A stretch of 64,000 nucleotides of DNA from positions 124,001-188,000 of the forward strand of contig CAVWHE010000001.1 in NCBI GenBank assembly GCA_963754845.1, read 5' to 3'. This document shows positions 44,695 through 52,727 of the stretch, one piece after another. Below the pieces are notes generated by a model, which saw nothing but the letters and a program-made list of their open reading frames with translations, searched no databases and was not told the origin of the DNA. How positions within the stretch are numbered: position 1 is the first letter of the stretch; each line of letters begins with the position of its first letter. Position numbers and translations under genes: made by a program. This DNA comes from JAKASV01 sp963754845 (GTDB lineage: Bacteria > Babelota > Babeliae > Babelales > Vermiphilaceae).

Positions 44695-45610
44695 TCATGC
44701 GGCCAACGGGTACGCGGCACGGTACACTCTCAAGACGTATGTAGGGTTCCCCGCCCGTGATAAGTTTGAAGACATAGCGTGCTCGTGCGCTGTTGACGAT
44801 TGAATCATTAATGCCGGTGGCCCGGTTTGCAACGTAAAGTATATCGGGGATGAAAAAATGCCGACCACCGGCCATTTCAAAAAGAGGGTACATGAACGCT
44901 GCGTCGTGGAGAACATCGAAGAAAATTCCTGTTTCGTCACAAAGATCTTCACGTCGGATTTTCTTGAAGAGCCACGCGTAATACGTGCGAAGGCCCGTCG
45001 CGCTCCAACGGTACCTTCTGAAGGAATTATTTTCAATAACGTGGCGCGGTATGGGGCCACACGTGATACGCGTATGTGTTGGCCAGCTCAGAGCGTTTGC
45101 ATGCGTTAGCCATACGTTCGGGTCATCGTAGATCTTATTGAGAAGATCAAGAACATGGTCACTGCACCACCAGTCATCTCCATCGCATGAAACAATGATG
45201 TCGCTGTCGTCGCAAAGATGCACGGCCTTGTAGACGTTTGCCATGGCCTTTACGCGCGCACTATTTTTGATAAGTGTTACGCGGTGGTTCTGGTTTTTGA
45301 GTCTGATGTAACTTTCAACGAGATCGCCCGTACCATCAGTTGACTTGTCGTCGATATAAATAACGTGGTAGTTTTCGTACACCTGCGCAAAAATTGAGTC
45401 GAGATTCCGCTGGTACCACAGCTTGTTATTGTACGAGGGAATAATCACAACAAAATGCTTTTGCATCGTTGGACGAGCACCGCGCAGCGCTTTCCAGAGG
45501 GGACCATCGTCAAACCACGTTTGTCCAGAAGGTGTGGCCACAGCGCGCGACAAAATCGTGAATGCGAGGAACAAGCCAACAAAGGAACCACAAATTTTTA
45601 CGCGTGCCAT
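44642..45610 (-). CDS. Family 2 glycosyltransferase
   Basis: A GT-A fold enzyme: FVVIIPSYNNKLWYQRNLDSI, VIYIDDKSTDGTGD (first Asp pair) and DIIVSCDGDDWW (D-x-D metal site) are the usual marks. An N-terminal hydrophobic segment (CGSFVGLFLAFTILSRAVA) makes it membrane-anchored or signal-bearing. The start is uncertain: the frame is open to ATG 45673, which would overlap the upstream gene by 41 bp. ATG 45610 or TTG 45619 start after its stop (AGGAA about 9 nt before the TTG). It probably transfers a sugar to a surface glycan. Substrate unknown. It overlaps the 3' end of the propeller gene convergently. Confidence 0.85.
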   Translation of the reverse strand: MARVKICGSFVGLFLAFTILSRAVATPSGQTWFDDGPLWKALRGARPTMQKHFVVIIPSYNNKLWYQRNLDSIFAQVYENYHVIYIDDKSTDGTGDLVESYIRLKNQNHRVTLIKNSARVKAMANVYKAVHLCDDSDIIVSCDGDDWWCSDHVLDLLNKIYDDPNVWLTHANALSWPTHTRITCGPIPRHVIENNSFRRYRWSATGLRTYYAWLFKKIRREDLCDETGIFFDVLHDAAFMYPLFEMAGGRHFFIPDILYVANRATGINDSIVNSARARYVFKLITGGEPYIRLESVPCRVPVGRMTKGLRPRLPRFHPPNLQ

Positions 45611-45632
45611 TTGCCACAAAGTTCGGCAATTC

Positions 45633-46484
45633 CTATATGAAAGCCTCTGTGTGTACGTTGCGATCGGGTCCATGGAACGCGTGTGTGCGCACGTTCTTCG
45701 TGTAAAGTGGCATGTCGGTGTCGATGCTCATATCGGAAACAAGATGACGGGATCCGGCGATCGCATGTTCGCGGAGGTTGGTGCCGTGGCTGCGAACATA
45801 GGCCATGCGAGTGAGCGATTCAAAAGGGACTCCCAGGATGCGAAGCGAGGTATTTGTCGATTGCCCACAAACAAGCGATGGTATGCGTACGGCGAGCTTG
45901 TGCATTGATGGCCTGCGTTTTGGAGCTTCTTCCTCTTCATCAGTCGTCGTTGGCGACGATTGTTCGTAAAGTATGTATTTGACGTCTTCATTCTTGCCTT
46001 CTGGGTAGGCGCAATAGACAACGACACACTTGCGACCCTGAAGTTCAACGAAATGTTCGTGATGGTCATAGGCTTTCGCGTTCATGTGCCACGGGTCCTG
46101 AGTAAGGCAATCTTCGAGTGATATTCCAAAGTCACTTCGTGTCATCATGCCGTTGCCTACAATCTTTTGTTTGAGGATACACACCTCGGTTCCGCAACGC
46201 AGAATGACGTTGACGGCATACTCACCCACTGGGGCATAGCGGTCAAGAGCGAGAACCATTCTTTTACGCGTGTGGCCCTCAGCTGGTTCAATAACAATGG
46301 CATCGGAGCACCAACCTTTATAGTTACGCGGCATATCGCCGCGCTGCTGAATACACACACTAAAACGTAGTGATGTATGGTTCTGGACATATACGTGCGT
46401 TACATCCCCCGTCGCCTCTGCACGCCCGGTATGCGGAACAATGACCGCGCCGAAGATCGCACAAAGATACCCACTGACCTTCAT
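45633..46484 (-). CDS. Secreted protein, unknown family
   Basis: 283 residues from ATG 46484 (GAGGGGAG 3 nt upstream); the frame is open 23 codons further upstream without a comparable site. A signal peptide (MKVSGYLCAIFGAVIVPHTG) precedes a mature protein starting with a strand (DVTHVYVQNHTSLRFSVCIQ), then cysteine pairs (ILRCGTEVCIL, RKCVVVYCAYPEG), an acidic-basic linker (TTTDEEEEAPKRRP) and a C-terminal region. The opening resembles other exported proteins of this window. It lies just upstream of the glycosyltransferase and is probably in the same operon. Function unknown. Confidence 0.72.
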   Translation of the reverse strand: MKVSGYLCAIFGAVIVPHTGRAEATGDVTHVYVQNHTSLRFSVCIQQRGDMPRNYKGWCSDAIVIEPAEGHTRKRMVLALDRYAPVGEYAVNVILRCGTEVCILKQKIVGNGMMTRSDFGISLEDCLTQDPWHMNAKAYDHHEHFVELQGRKCVVVYCAYPEGKNEDVKYILYEQSSPTTTDEEEEAPKRRPSMHKLAVRIPSLVCGQSTNTSLRILGVPFESLTRMAYVRSHGTNLREHAIAGSRHLVSDMSIDTDMPLYTKNVRTHAFHGPDRNVHTEAFI

Positions 46485-46826
46485 GAACTCCCCTCCTCTA
46501 CTAGCAGCGCCCCTTACGCGTTCCCCCCCACAGCTGAAAACTAGCATGTGCATAGCGATGAGTCAACGGCATTCTTTATCTTGGGCCGAAAAGAGCTGCA
46601 GAACGCAAAAAATTGCGGGTGTGCGCACAGCGAATTTCGCATACTTGCTCGTGCGCCAGGTGCCCTAGGACGATCATGATAATGTCATTATTACCCATGT
46701 CGACCTGCTCATCGATGTTCGGGTGGTGTGCATGGTGATCGAGGTAAGTTTGTAGTTGTTTTTTGTCTTTCTGGTCACTAAGATAGTGTGTACGAATTTT
46801 AAACCTTGAGACCATCGAGGGACCGT

Positions 46827-47186
46827 ATGAATTTTGCCAAACTTTGCTTGGTAGGTGGTTTTGTTGTCCTCGGTTGTACATACGCACGGGAACCGATGCT
46901 ACCGACTGTTAAGAAACGTGTGCAGTGGGCGGTCGCACATCCGAGTGATGCAGCAATCATAGGGACGAAAGTTTGTTGTGAAGCTGCATGTGTTGCCTGT
47001 GCAACGCCCGCACTGTGGCACAAAGTTGCACATCTTTGCACACGTCTTCGTCATGAGGGCATACGATTTGAGCGACACTCTATCAGGGACCGGTTCACAA
47101 GGGTTCTTGTCATTGCAGGTCTCGGCATTGTCGTATACAAGAGTATCCGAGGCCTTGTGAATGACTTTGATCGGCTTACAAACTGA
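46827..47186 (+). CDS. Small membrane lipoprotein, unknown family
   Basis: 119 residues from ATG 46827, with GAGGG 5 nt upstream. MNFAKLCLVGGFVVLGC carries a lipobox (VLGC). A cysteine-rich middle (CCEAACVACATP) and a C-terminal hydrophobic segment (RVLVIAGLGIVVYKSI) follow. The stop codon overlaps the nrdG start by one base (TGATG), so the gene is coupled to nrdG, though nothing in the sequence links it to nucleotide reduction. Function unknown. Confidence 0.6.
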   Translation: MNFAKLCLVGGFVVLGCTYAREPMLPTVKKRVQWAVAHPSDAAIIGTKVCCEAACVACATPALWHKVAHLCTRLRHEGIRFERHSIRDRFTRVLVIAGLGIVVYKSIRGLVNDFDRLTN

Positions 47187-47683
47187 TGGCAAACGGGCGT
47201 GAGGGACACGACAGCGAAAGATGTCACGGTATACAGGGGCTTGTCGCCCGTATCTGCACCTCTTTTATCGATGTCCCCGATTCTATAGCTATCGCGGTCT
47301 ATTTTGCCGGGTGCTCCATCAGGTGCCCCGGTTGCCAAAACAAAGAATTATGGGACCACTCGCGCGCGCTTGTTATGTCTGCCGCATCGGTGTGCACACA
47401 TGTCGCTGACCATCCGTTGGCGCAGGCCGTCGTTTTTCTTGGCGGCGAACCAACTGACCAGCTCGGTTTTTTGGATGCCCTGTGTATGCTCATTGCAAAC
47501 AAGCGCAAAGTTCTTTACACGGGGCGAGAATTTGAGTGGCTTCCCCCAAGCCTGTGTGACAAGCTCGATATGGTTGTGTGCGGCCCGTATAAGCAGGACT
47601 TGCACGTGCAGGGCTGGCCGGCTTCCTCTAATCAACGCGTATTTGTAAAGGACCAAGGAACATGGACTATTCGGGTTACTTAG
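47186..47683 (+). CDS. nrdG: Anaerobic ribonucleotide reductase activating protein (radical SAM)
   Basis: 165 residues from ATG 47186. The radical-SAM cluster motif is C43SIRC47PGC50, the CxxxCxxC spacing. VVFLGGEPT is the family GGEP motif. NrdG uses a 4Fe-4S cluster and S-adenosylmethionine to place the glycyl radical on NrdD. It overlaps nrdD by 22 bp, as expected for co-translation. The partner gene follows directly. Confidence 0.93.
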   Translation: MANGREGHDSERCHGIQGLVARICTSFIDVPDSIAIAVYFAGCSIRCPGCQNKELWDHSRALVMSAASVCTHVADHPLAQAVVFLGGEPTDQLGFLDALCMLIANKRKVLYTGREFEWLPPSLCDKLDMVVCGPYKQDLHVQGWPASSNQRVFVKDQGTWTIRVT

Positions 47684-49629
47684 CCGGTTTTTCTCCTGAT
47701 TTTCAGAACTTATACAGAACAACAGATAGACGGCTCCTTGTTTTGGAAGGCGTCGCGCCGGAAAACCTCAATGTACAAGAAATGGCTGTGCGTTACTGCA
47801 CCGAGCATACTGCCGACATGTCCATCGACGCCAACGCCAATCGCAACGAGGGTAAAACGTACTGTGGGTATCTTCACGAGGTAACGAGCGGATGGCTCAA
47901 GCTTCAAGGCTATTACGATATATACAAGAAGATGTCGGCCATGTATGGCCCTGAGCGTGCGCACCGTCTCATGGCAAGCGTGTGGGCTGGTGATCTTTAT
48001 ATCCACGATAGTACTGCCATCCAGGCGCCGTATTGCTGGGCATATTCAACGTTCTTTCTCCTTGAAAAAGGTACGCCATGGGGCCAGCTGTGCTCGTTGC
48101 CTCCTCAGAGGCGCCGTTCTTTTATCGATCAGGTCAAAGAAATAACGATCGAAATAGCTCAAAATATAGCAGGTGCCGTGGCTGTTGGAGATCTTTTTGT
48201 TAATTATGCATATTTTGTAAAAAAAGAGAATCTCGACCTTAGAAATGCCAAGGATCGCAAGGACGTAGAAAACGATTTTCAATCTTTGGTGCATACACTC
48301 AACAAAAAGCTGCGTCCCTCCCACCAGTCGCCCTTTACCAATCTTTCTATCTTTGATCGGCCCAACCTGTCGTATCTTTTTGGCGATCTTCGTTATCCAG
48401 ACGGCTCCTCGCCGGACATCGAGCTCATATGGGAAATACAACGCATTTTCTGCCAGTGGTTTAGGTCTGGCGATCCTGTGAGTGGACTTCCTTACCGTTT
48501 TCCCGTCGTGACACTTAATCTTCGCATCGACGAGCATCGCACCATACTCGACCGTGAAGCCTTTGAGTATTTTTCCGCTATCAATATTGAAAAGGCCGGT
48601 TTCAATATCTACATTTCGTCGGGAAATAAAATTGCAAGTTGTTGCCGCCTTATCAACGATCTTGATATGGCAGGGACCGATAGCTTCGGCAACGGCGGTG
48701 TTTCGTTGGGTTCTCATCGCGTCGTTACCATCAACTTAGCGCGCATTGGCCGTCGCGCAAGCTCCTTTTCTCAGGCACTGACAATGCTTGCCCAGGAACT
48801 TGAAGATGCACGAGATATTTTGTGTGCACATCGATGCTTGCTTGAAGATGGCATTAAATGTGGCTGGCTCCACCTTTTTGAGCACGGCGTCATGCACATG
48901 AGTCGATTCTTCAGCACGTTTGGTATAAACGGACTCTACGAATGTCTCCTTGAGCTCGGCATGCCCATCGCAACCGAACAAGGCATGGTATGTGCCCATA
49001 CGATGCTCAATGTCATCAAAGAATTTGCACAAACGTGCAGCAGAAAAACAGGAAACATGTTCAACGTCGAGCAGGTTCCTGCTGAAAGCCTTGCCGTTAA
49101 ATTTGCCCAGAAAGATCAGCTTTTATATGGTATGGGGTATAAGATTTACGCAAATCAGTTCATACCGTTGTGGATCGATACCGATATTGTTGACCGCATC
49201 AAACTCGACGGCCAATTTTCACGAACGCTCACGGGTGGCGGAATTTCACATCTCAACATCGGGGAGCAACTGACGTCGGTTGAGCACATGAAAAAGCTCA
49301 TTGAATACACGATACTGTGTGGCTGTGAACACTTTGCCGTCAACTACAACTTTTGTGTTTGTTCAAACGAGCACGTAACCGTAGCAGGACCATCCAAAAT
49401 GTGCCCGCTCTGTGCCGCCCCCATAGCCGAACAGTATACACGCATTGTCGGTTACTACACACGCGTAACATCATGGAACTCAGGACGACGCCACGAACAC
49501 GAAAAACGCATTTTCACGCGACCCGGTGTCACAAAACATGACCATCATGACGATGCGCAGCTCACCGTGCTGCCCTTGGCCACCAGCAGCGATGCAAGCT
49601 GCGTCTCAGCGCATGCTGGGTCAAAGTGA
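47662..49629 (+). CDS. nrdD: Anaerobic (class III) ribonucleoside-triphosphate reductase
   Basis: 655 residues. It reduces NTPs to dNTPs without oxygen. The N-terminus (MDYSGYLAGFSPDFQ) shows no ATP-cone, so it is of the short type lacking the usual dATP control domain. Family blocks include SIDANANRNEGKTYCGYLHE, WAGDLYIHDS and the C-terminal zinc ribbon with CVC and CPLC. The glycyl-radical region is RIVGYYTRVTSWNSGRRHEH. The last 30 residues (HDHHDDAQ...) are an unconserved tail, and their codons overlap the 3' end of the opposite HAD gene by 85 bp. A strict need for low oxygen is implied. Confidence 0.95.
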   Translation: MDYSGYLAGFSPDFQNLYRTTDRRLLVLEGVAPENLNVQEMAVRYCTEHTADMSIDANANRNEGKTYCGYLHEVTSGWLKLQGYYDIYKKMSAMYGPERAHRLMASVWAGDLYIHDSTAIQAPYCWAYSTFFLLEKGTPWGQLCSLPPQRRRSFIDQVKEITIEIAQNIAGAVAVGDLFVNYAYFVKKENLDLRNAKDRKDVENDFQSLVHTLNKKLRPSHQSPFTNLSIFDRPNLSYLFGDLRYPDGSSPDIELIWEIQRIFCQWFRSGDPVSGLPYRFPVVTLNLRIDEHRTILDREAFEYFSAINIEKAGFNIYISSGNKIASCCRLINDLDMAGTDSFGNGGVSLGSHRVVTINLARIGRRASSFSQALTMLAQELEDARDILCAHRCLLEDGIKCGWLHLFEHGVMHMSRFFSTFGINGLYECLLELGMPIATEQGMVCAHTMLNVIKEFAQTCSRKTGNMFNVEQVPAESLAVKFAQKDQLLYGMGYKIYANQFIPLWIDTDIVDRIKLDGQFSRTLTGGGISHLNIGEQLTSVEHMKKLIEYTILCGCEHFAVNYNFCVCSNEHVTVAGPSKMCPLCAAPIAEQYTRIVGYYTRVTSWNSGRRHEHEKRIFTRPGVTKHDHHDDAQLTVLPLATSSDASCVSAHAGSK

Positions 49630-50384
49630 CTGACGCGTTCATCGAGGTTGCCGTAACGAATACCAATAAACCTTATGTTATTGGCAAGGCATTCTTTTTC
49701 AACATCAAGAAGAGATGTTACTTTATCGTCGACAAAAACGACAGCGCGGGGCAGGCGGTGACACATTTGAAGCACGTGCAGGAGGGCGCATCCCTTGTTG
49801 TTTCTGCCGGCAAAGATAATGCCGCTCCTCACTTCAAGAGGTCTTTCGAGAGTACACGAAATAGTGACGTCAAGGGCCGGGGGTACATGGAGGGTGATGC
49901 CGGCGTCACGTAGCTGTGCCAGCGTTCGTTCGATAATAGGTTGAGAGCGAGCCGTGAGAGCCATGACGGCAAATCCGCGCTTTTCGAGAGTCTCTATAAC
50001 ACCGGCGGTCTCTGGTTCGACGGGTTTGAGGCCGATATTTTCTTGGATGATTGAATAGACTGGAACGACCTCGTCGCAGGCCTGTTCAAAGCTCATGCCA
50101 GTTGAACGCTTTCGCTTGATCTGGCAGGCGAACCATTGATCACTGCCCAGATCTGTTTCAGGACGTACGAGTGTGTTATCGATGTCGAAGACAAAAAGTG
50201 TATCGCGTTCACTGGTGTGATACAAAACATCGTTGACGGTCGTGCTTTCAATAATGCAACTTCTGCACGGGATCGGTTGCGCGTCCTTTTGCTGCCAATA
50301 CCTCACGTACATCACACCGCACAAACTAGCAAATGCTGAAGAAAACACGAATGCCCAAAATTTTTTGTGATACGTCATGTCCAT
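49545..50384 (-). CDS. Membrane-anchored or exported HAD-superfamily phosphatase, DUF2608-like
   Basis: 279 residues. An N-terminal hydrophobic segment (FWAFVFSSAFASLCGVMYV) serves as anchor or signal. The four HAD motifs are visible: FDIDNTLV (nucleophile and acid), ALTARS, the K in NNKGCAL, and VVFVDDK. The layout and the DLGSDQWF and RNNKG blocks resemble DUF2608 proteins of intracellular bacteria such as Legionella and Coxiella. It probably removes phosphate from a small molecule or protein outside the cytoplasm; substrate unknown. Start ATG 50384 or 50378. The gene overlaps the nrdD 3' end. Confidence 0.85.
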   Translation of the reverse strand: MDMTYHKKFWAFVFSSAFASLCGVMYVRYWQQKDAQPIPCRSCIIESTTVNDVLYHTSERDTLFVFDIDNTLVRPETDLGSDQWFACQIKRKRSTGMSFEQACDEVVPVYSIIQENIGLKPVEPETAGVIETLEKRGFAVMALTARSQPIIERTLAQLRDAGITLHVPPALDVTISCTLERPLEVRSGIIFAGRNNKGCALLHVLQMCHRLPRAVVFVDDKVTSLLDVEKECLANNIRFIGIRYGNLDERVSHFDPACAETQLASLLVAKGSTVSCASS

Positions 50385-50864
50385 CCCATGGCCTCAAAGT
50401 AAAAAGAATGACGATATTATGCGAGCGAAATGCAAGATAGCACGTGTTTTTGCAAAAGTCTTCGAGTTTGAGCAAGGAGGTAGTCGAGGCGTAAACGTAA
50501 AAAGATGCTCGAGAAGTAGCGCCAAAAAGTAAATATCTGTGATTTTATAGAAAAAATAATTTTTCTTGATATGCTTTTATTTAAAAACAAAAAGTTCTCG
50601 CAGAGCAGAATCAGTCCTTCGAGGGTAGAATTTGTGCTTCGGAGGAAAAAGTGTCTTAGATGGGTTGTGTCCGTTTTGTGAGGGAACTTCTACGTTGCTC
50701 ACCAGGCTCGATGCCGGTGCGAGGGTTACTGCACAAAACAGCATCAATAATCCGGGACTCAAAACTTTTGGAGCCGACCACACTATCGGGCTCGCTCAGC
50801 ACGGAGTTCGGATCTTTTTGGCCGGACAGGGGCAAGAACTTATCATTGCTCTTCGACTTAATGA

Positions 50865-51128
50865 TGGAAGTTCAGCTTCCATAAAGGGTCTTGCAAACTG
50901 GCTTGTAGGGGGGTTGAACATGGCGGATTCTCTGTTAGCAATCCAGGCGATCCTCACATAACCATAGCGCGCATACGGCGATCTGATGGCGGCGTCTTTG
51001 CCGAATGGCAGAGAAGCGATCTTGAAGGTGCCTTGGCGAATTTCCGCCACGCCAACCTGAAGGCCACCACGTACCATCTTAAAAGCGTCGTGTGGCGCCA
51101 GCCATGGCCAGTTGTCTGGCGCGACTAA
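50865..51128 (+). pseudogene. Decayed 2H phosphoesterase (LigT/ThpR-like) C-terminal fragment
   Basis: An 87-codon frame with no start codon, bounded by TGA 50862-50864 and TAA 51126-51128. Its translation holds GGFSVSNPGDPHITIARIRR then RSDLEGALANFRHANLK and ends LKSVVWRQPWPVVWRD. This is the pattern of the second half of RNA 2',3'-cyclic phosphodiesterases: a FxPHxTxAR motif, a helix, then the closing strand. The same spacing is seen in the C-terminus of the intact protein at 51446-52432. The first HxT motif is not in frame, so this looks like a frameshifted remnant. Confidence 0.45.
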
Positions 51129-51390
51129 CAGCGTCGTTCTGCGTTCATGGTAATACGCCAGGATCGCTGAACTCGTTTTCGTGAAGTTTGCTCGTGGCCT
51201 CTGCGCGGAGAAAAGGTTGGGAGCCTTACGTACGTCGCAGTGGCCTTCAGTAAATCATCAACCCAAGCGAGGATGTGCGTAGTCCCATGAATCTTATGAA
51301 GTAACCCAAAATATCTCAAATTCATGCAACGGTTGTACGTGATTTTCAGTGCTCTTTGTTGTGGCCACAGGAAACAAAATAATCCTTAGT

Positions 51391-51416
51391 GAAGGCGGGC
51401 GCCGGCGCCCGCCTTC
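51391..51416 (-). terminator. Perfect 26-bp palindrome, probable terminator
   Basis: GAAGGCGGGCGCC followed by its exact complement. It lies about 30 bp after the stop of the 51446-52432 gene. On the minus strand ACTAAGGATTATTTTG follows, a weak U-run. Confidence 0.6.
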
Positions 51417-51445
51417 ATGCATTCAAAGCTGTATGGTGTGTACAA

Positions 51446-52432
51446 TCAAGCGCGTGCAAGGACTGTTTTTGGTCCATTAAATGCGCTGAAAAAAACATTC
51501 GCTACGCCGAAGTTTCCGCGCGGGAGATTCTTGAATCCCCTGAGTGCAGCGTTGATCCCGTTGACGTCGGCTTGTGTAAAGTTTCGTCCTGTCGTCACAA
51601 TCTTGCCAACTGTTACGTGTGAAGCAAACCAGGTATTTTTTCTTTTGATGCCGGCGACGTTTTCGACGGTGTCGGAGAGCTTTCTGAAGCCATGAGACAT
51701 GTTCGATGGGGTGCGTGCAACTATAAATACGGTTTTTCCCGCAGCGGGCCAAAAAGCAACAAGACCATTGAAGGTAAACGATGTTGGCACATTGCGACGT
51801 GCCACTGCTGCTTTCATGGCAGGATTGAGACGTGCTATGAGTTTTGGAGCACTCGCGGATGAAGGGATATCGACGAGGCTAATGTGCGGTGCATGTTTTG
51901 TAAAGGCACTGGGAATGTACTGGAACCCATTTTTGGTCGAAAGACCGAGGCGAACAAGTACGTTGTTCTTCGTGAAAAATCGTACCGCATCATTTTTAAG
52001 TTTACTACAGGCAGATGTTGCCTTCGCATCGATACCGATACCGACAAGATGGGTGCCCATCCCCATAGGTTTGCCAAGGGGCGGGGCTGCTGGTGCAGCA
52101 AACCTGGGAGCACTACGCATTCCTGGCTTGGCACCAAACTTTGGAACAAGAGGCTTTATAGCCAGCCCTTTTGGAGCCAATGGCTTTACCGCTGTGCCGC
52201 CACCACGATTGATGAGCTTGGTCTTACGCGGGGCTGCCTGTGCCACGCGACGTTGCGGACGCGCGACTCCTTGTGCCACCGGACCCTTAACTCTCTTTGG
52301 TTTCACGGCAGTGCGCTTGATCTGGCGACGCACGCGACCAGGACCCTTCGCCTCAAGAATGGTCTCTGATACAAAAAAACACAGGCATCCGGCAACGGCT
52401 GCCATTACTGCTGGATTAATGGGAAACTTCAT
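51446..52432 (-). CDS. Secreted 2H phosphoesterase-like protein with basic disordered linker
   Basis: 328 residues from ATG 52432, with GAGG 5 nt upstream. A signal peptide (residues 1-27) is followed by a long basic Pro/Ala/Lys/Arg linker (28-125; VRRQIKRTAVKPKRVKG, KPLAPKGLAIKPLVPK). From about 128 there is a 2H-type domain. The two H-x-T/S motifs are PH183-I-S185-L and SH272-V-T274-V, 89 residues apart, with a closing ADVNGINAALRGFKNL helix and NFGVANVFF strand. 2H enzymes open or close 2',3'- or 2',5'-phosphodiesters of RNA or small nucleotides. Export plus a positively charged linker suggests RNA or nucleotide targets outside the cell; that is inference. Confidence 0.65.
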   Translation of the reverse strand: MKFPINPAVMAAVAGCLCFFVSETILEAKGPGRVRRQIKRTAVKPKRVKGPVAQGVARPQRRVAQAAPRKTKLINRGGGTAVKPLAPKGLAIKPLVPKFGAKPGMRSAPRFAAPAAPPLGKPMGMGTHLVGIGIDAKATSACSKLKNDAVRFFTKNNVLVRLGLSTKNGFQYIPSAFTKHAPHISLVDIPSSASAPKLIARLNPAMKAAVARRNVPTSFTFNGLVAFWPAAGKTVFIVARTPSNMSHGFRKLSDTVENVAGIKRKNTWFASHVTVGKIVTTGRNFTQADVNGINAALRGFKNLPRGNFGVANVFFSAFNGPKTVLARA

Positions 52433-52727
52433 AAGAACCTCATACTTCTATTATACAAAAGCGTTCTCGATAAGGACTATTGCATTTGAATTTTTTATAG
52501 CAGCGATCTATGAATGATTTTCATTATATATTCTACATGAGATTATTTATTTCACAACCATTGTCCGCACTTTTACTTATATCGTGGCCACGCGCGCTGC
52601 TTTCCTGCACCAGCAGACGTTTACTGAACAATTTTCGAGTTTTTTTTTGCGCAAAATAGTCAGATGAACTAAAATAGGAGTGATGTTGTGGTGATATGCT
52701 CGGTTTTGTAGCGGTGGAGATTCGACC

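Larger units (their letters stand above)
50385..51445. other. 1.06-kb region without an intact gene
   Basis: Several frames of 60-110 codons exist but none has both a ribosome binding site and a family match. It includes a frame fragment that resembles the C-terminus of a 2H phosphoesterase (50865-51128, listed as a pseudogene) and a large terminator palindrome at 51391-51416. A plus frame at 50632-50961 (VRIFLAGQGQELIIALRLND) runs into the fragment by a frameshift and may be its 5' part. No hallmark of RNase P RNA or tmRNA is seen. Confidence 0.5.

Noticed and set aside
46576..46815. A minus-strand frame (HYLSDQKDKKQLQTYLDHHA) between two genes
   Set aside because: The composition is plausible, but no ribosome binding site precedes its ATG and its 5' end lies at the start of the lipoprotein gene at 46827.
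50577..50783. A minus-strand 68-codon frame with a signal-like segment
   Set aside because: The start is a GTG without a ribosome binding site and it lies antisense to the probable 5' part of the decayed 2H gene.
50385..51445. A possible large RNA gene (RNase P RNA or tmRNA) in the 1-kb gap
   Set aside because: No GAGGAAAGTC-type motif, no tRNA-like ends and no CCA-ending T arm were found on either strand.
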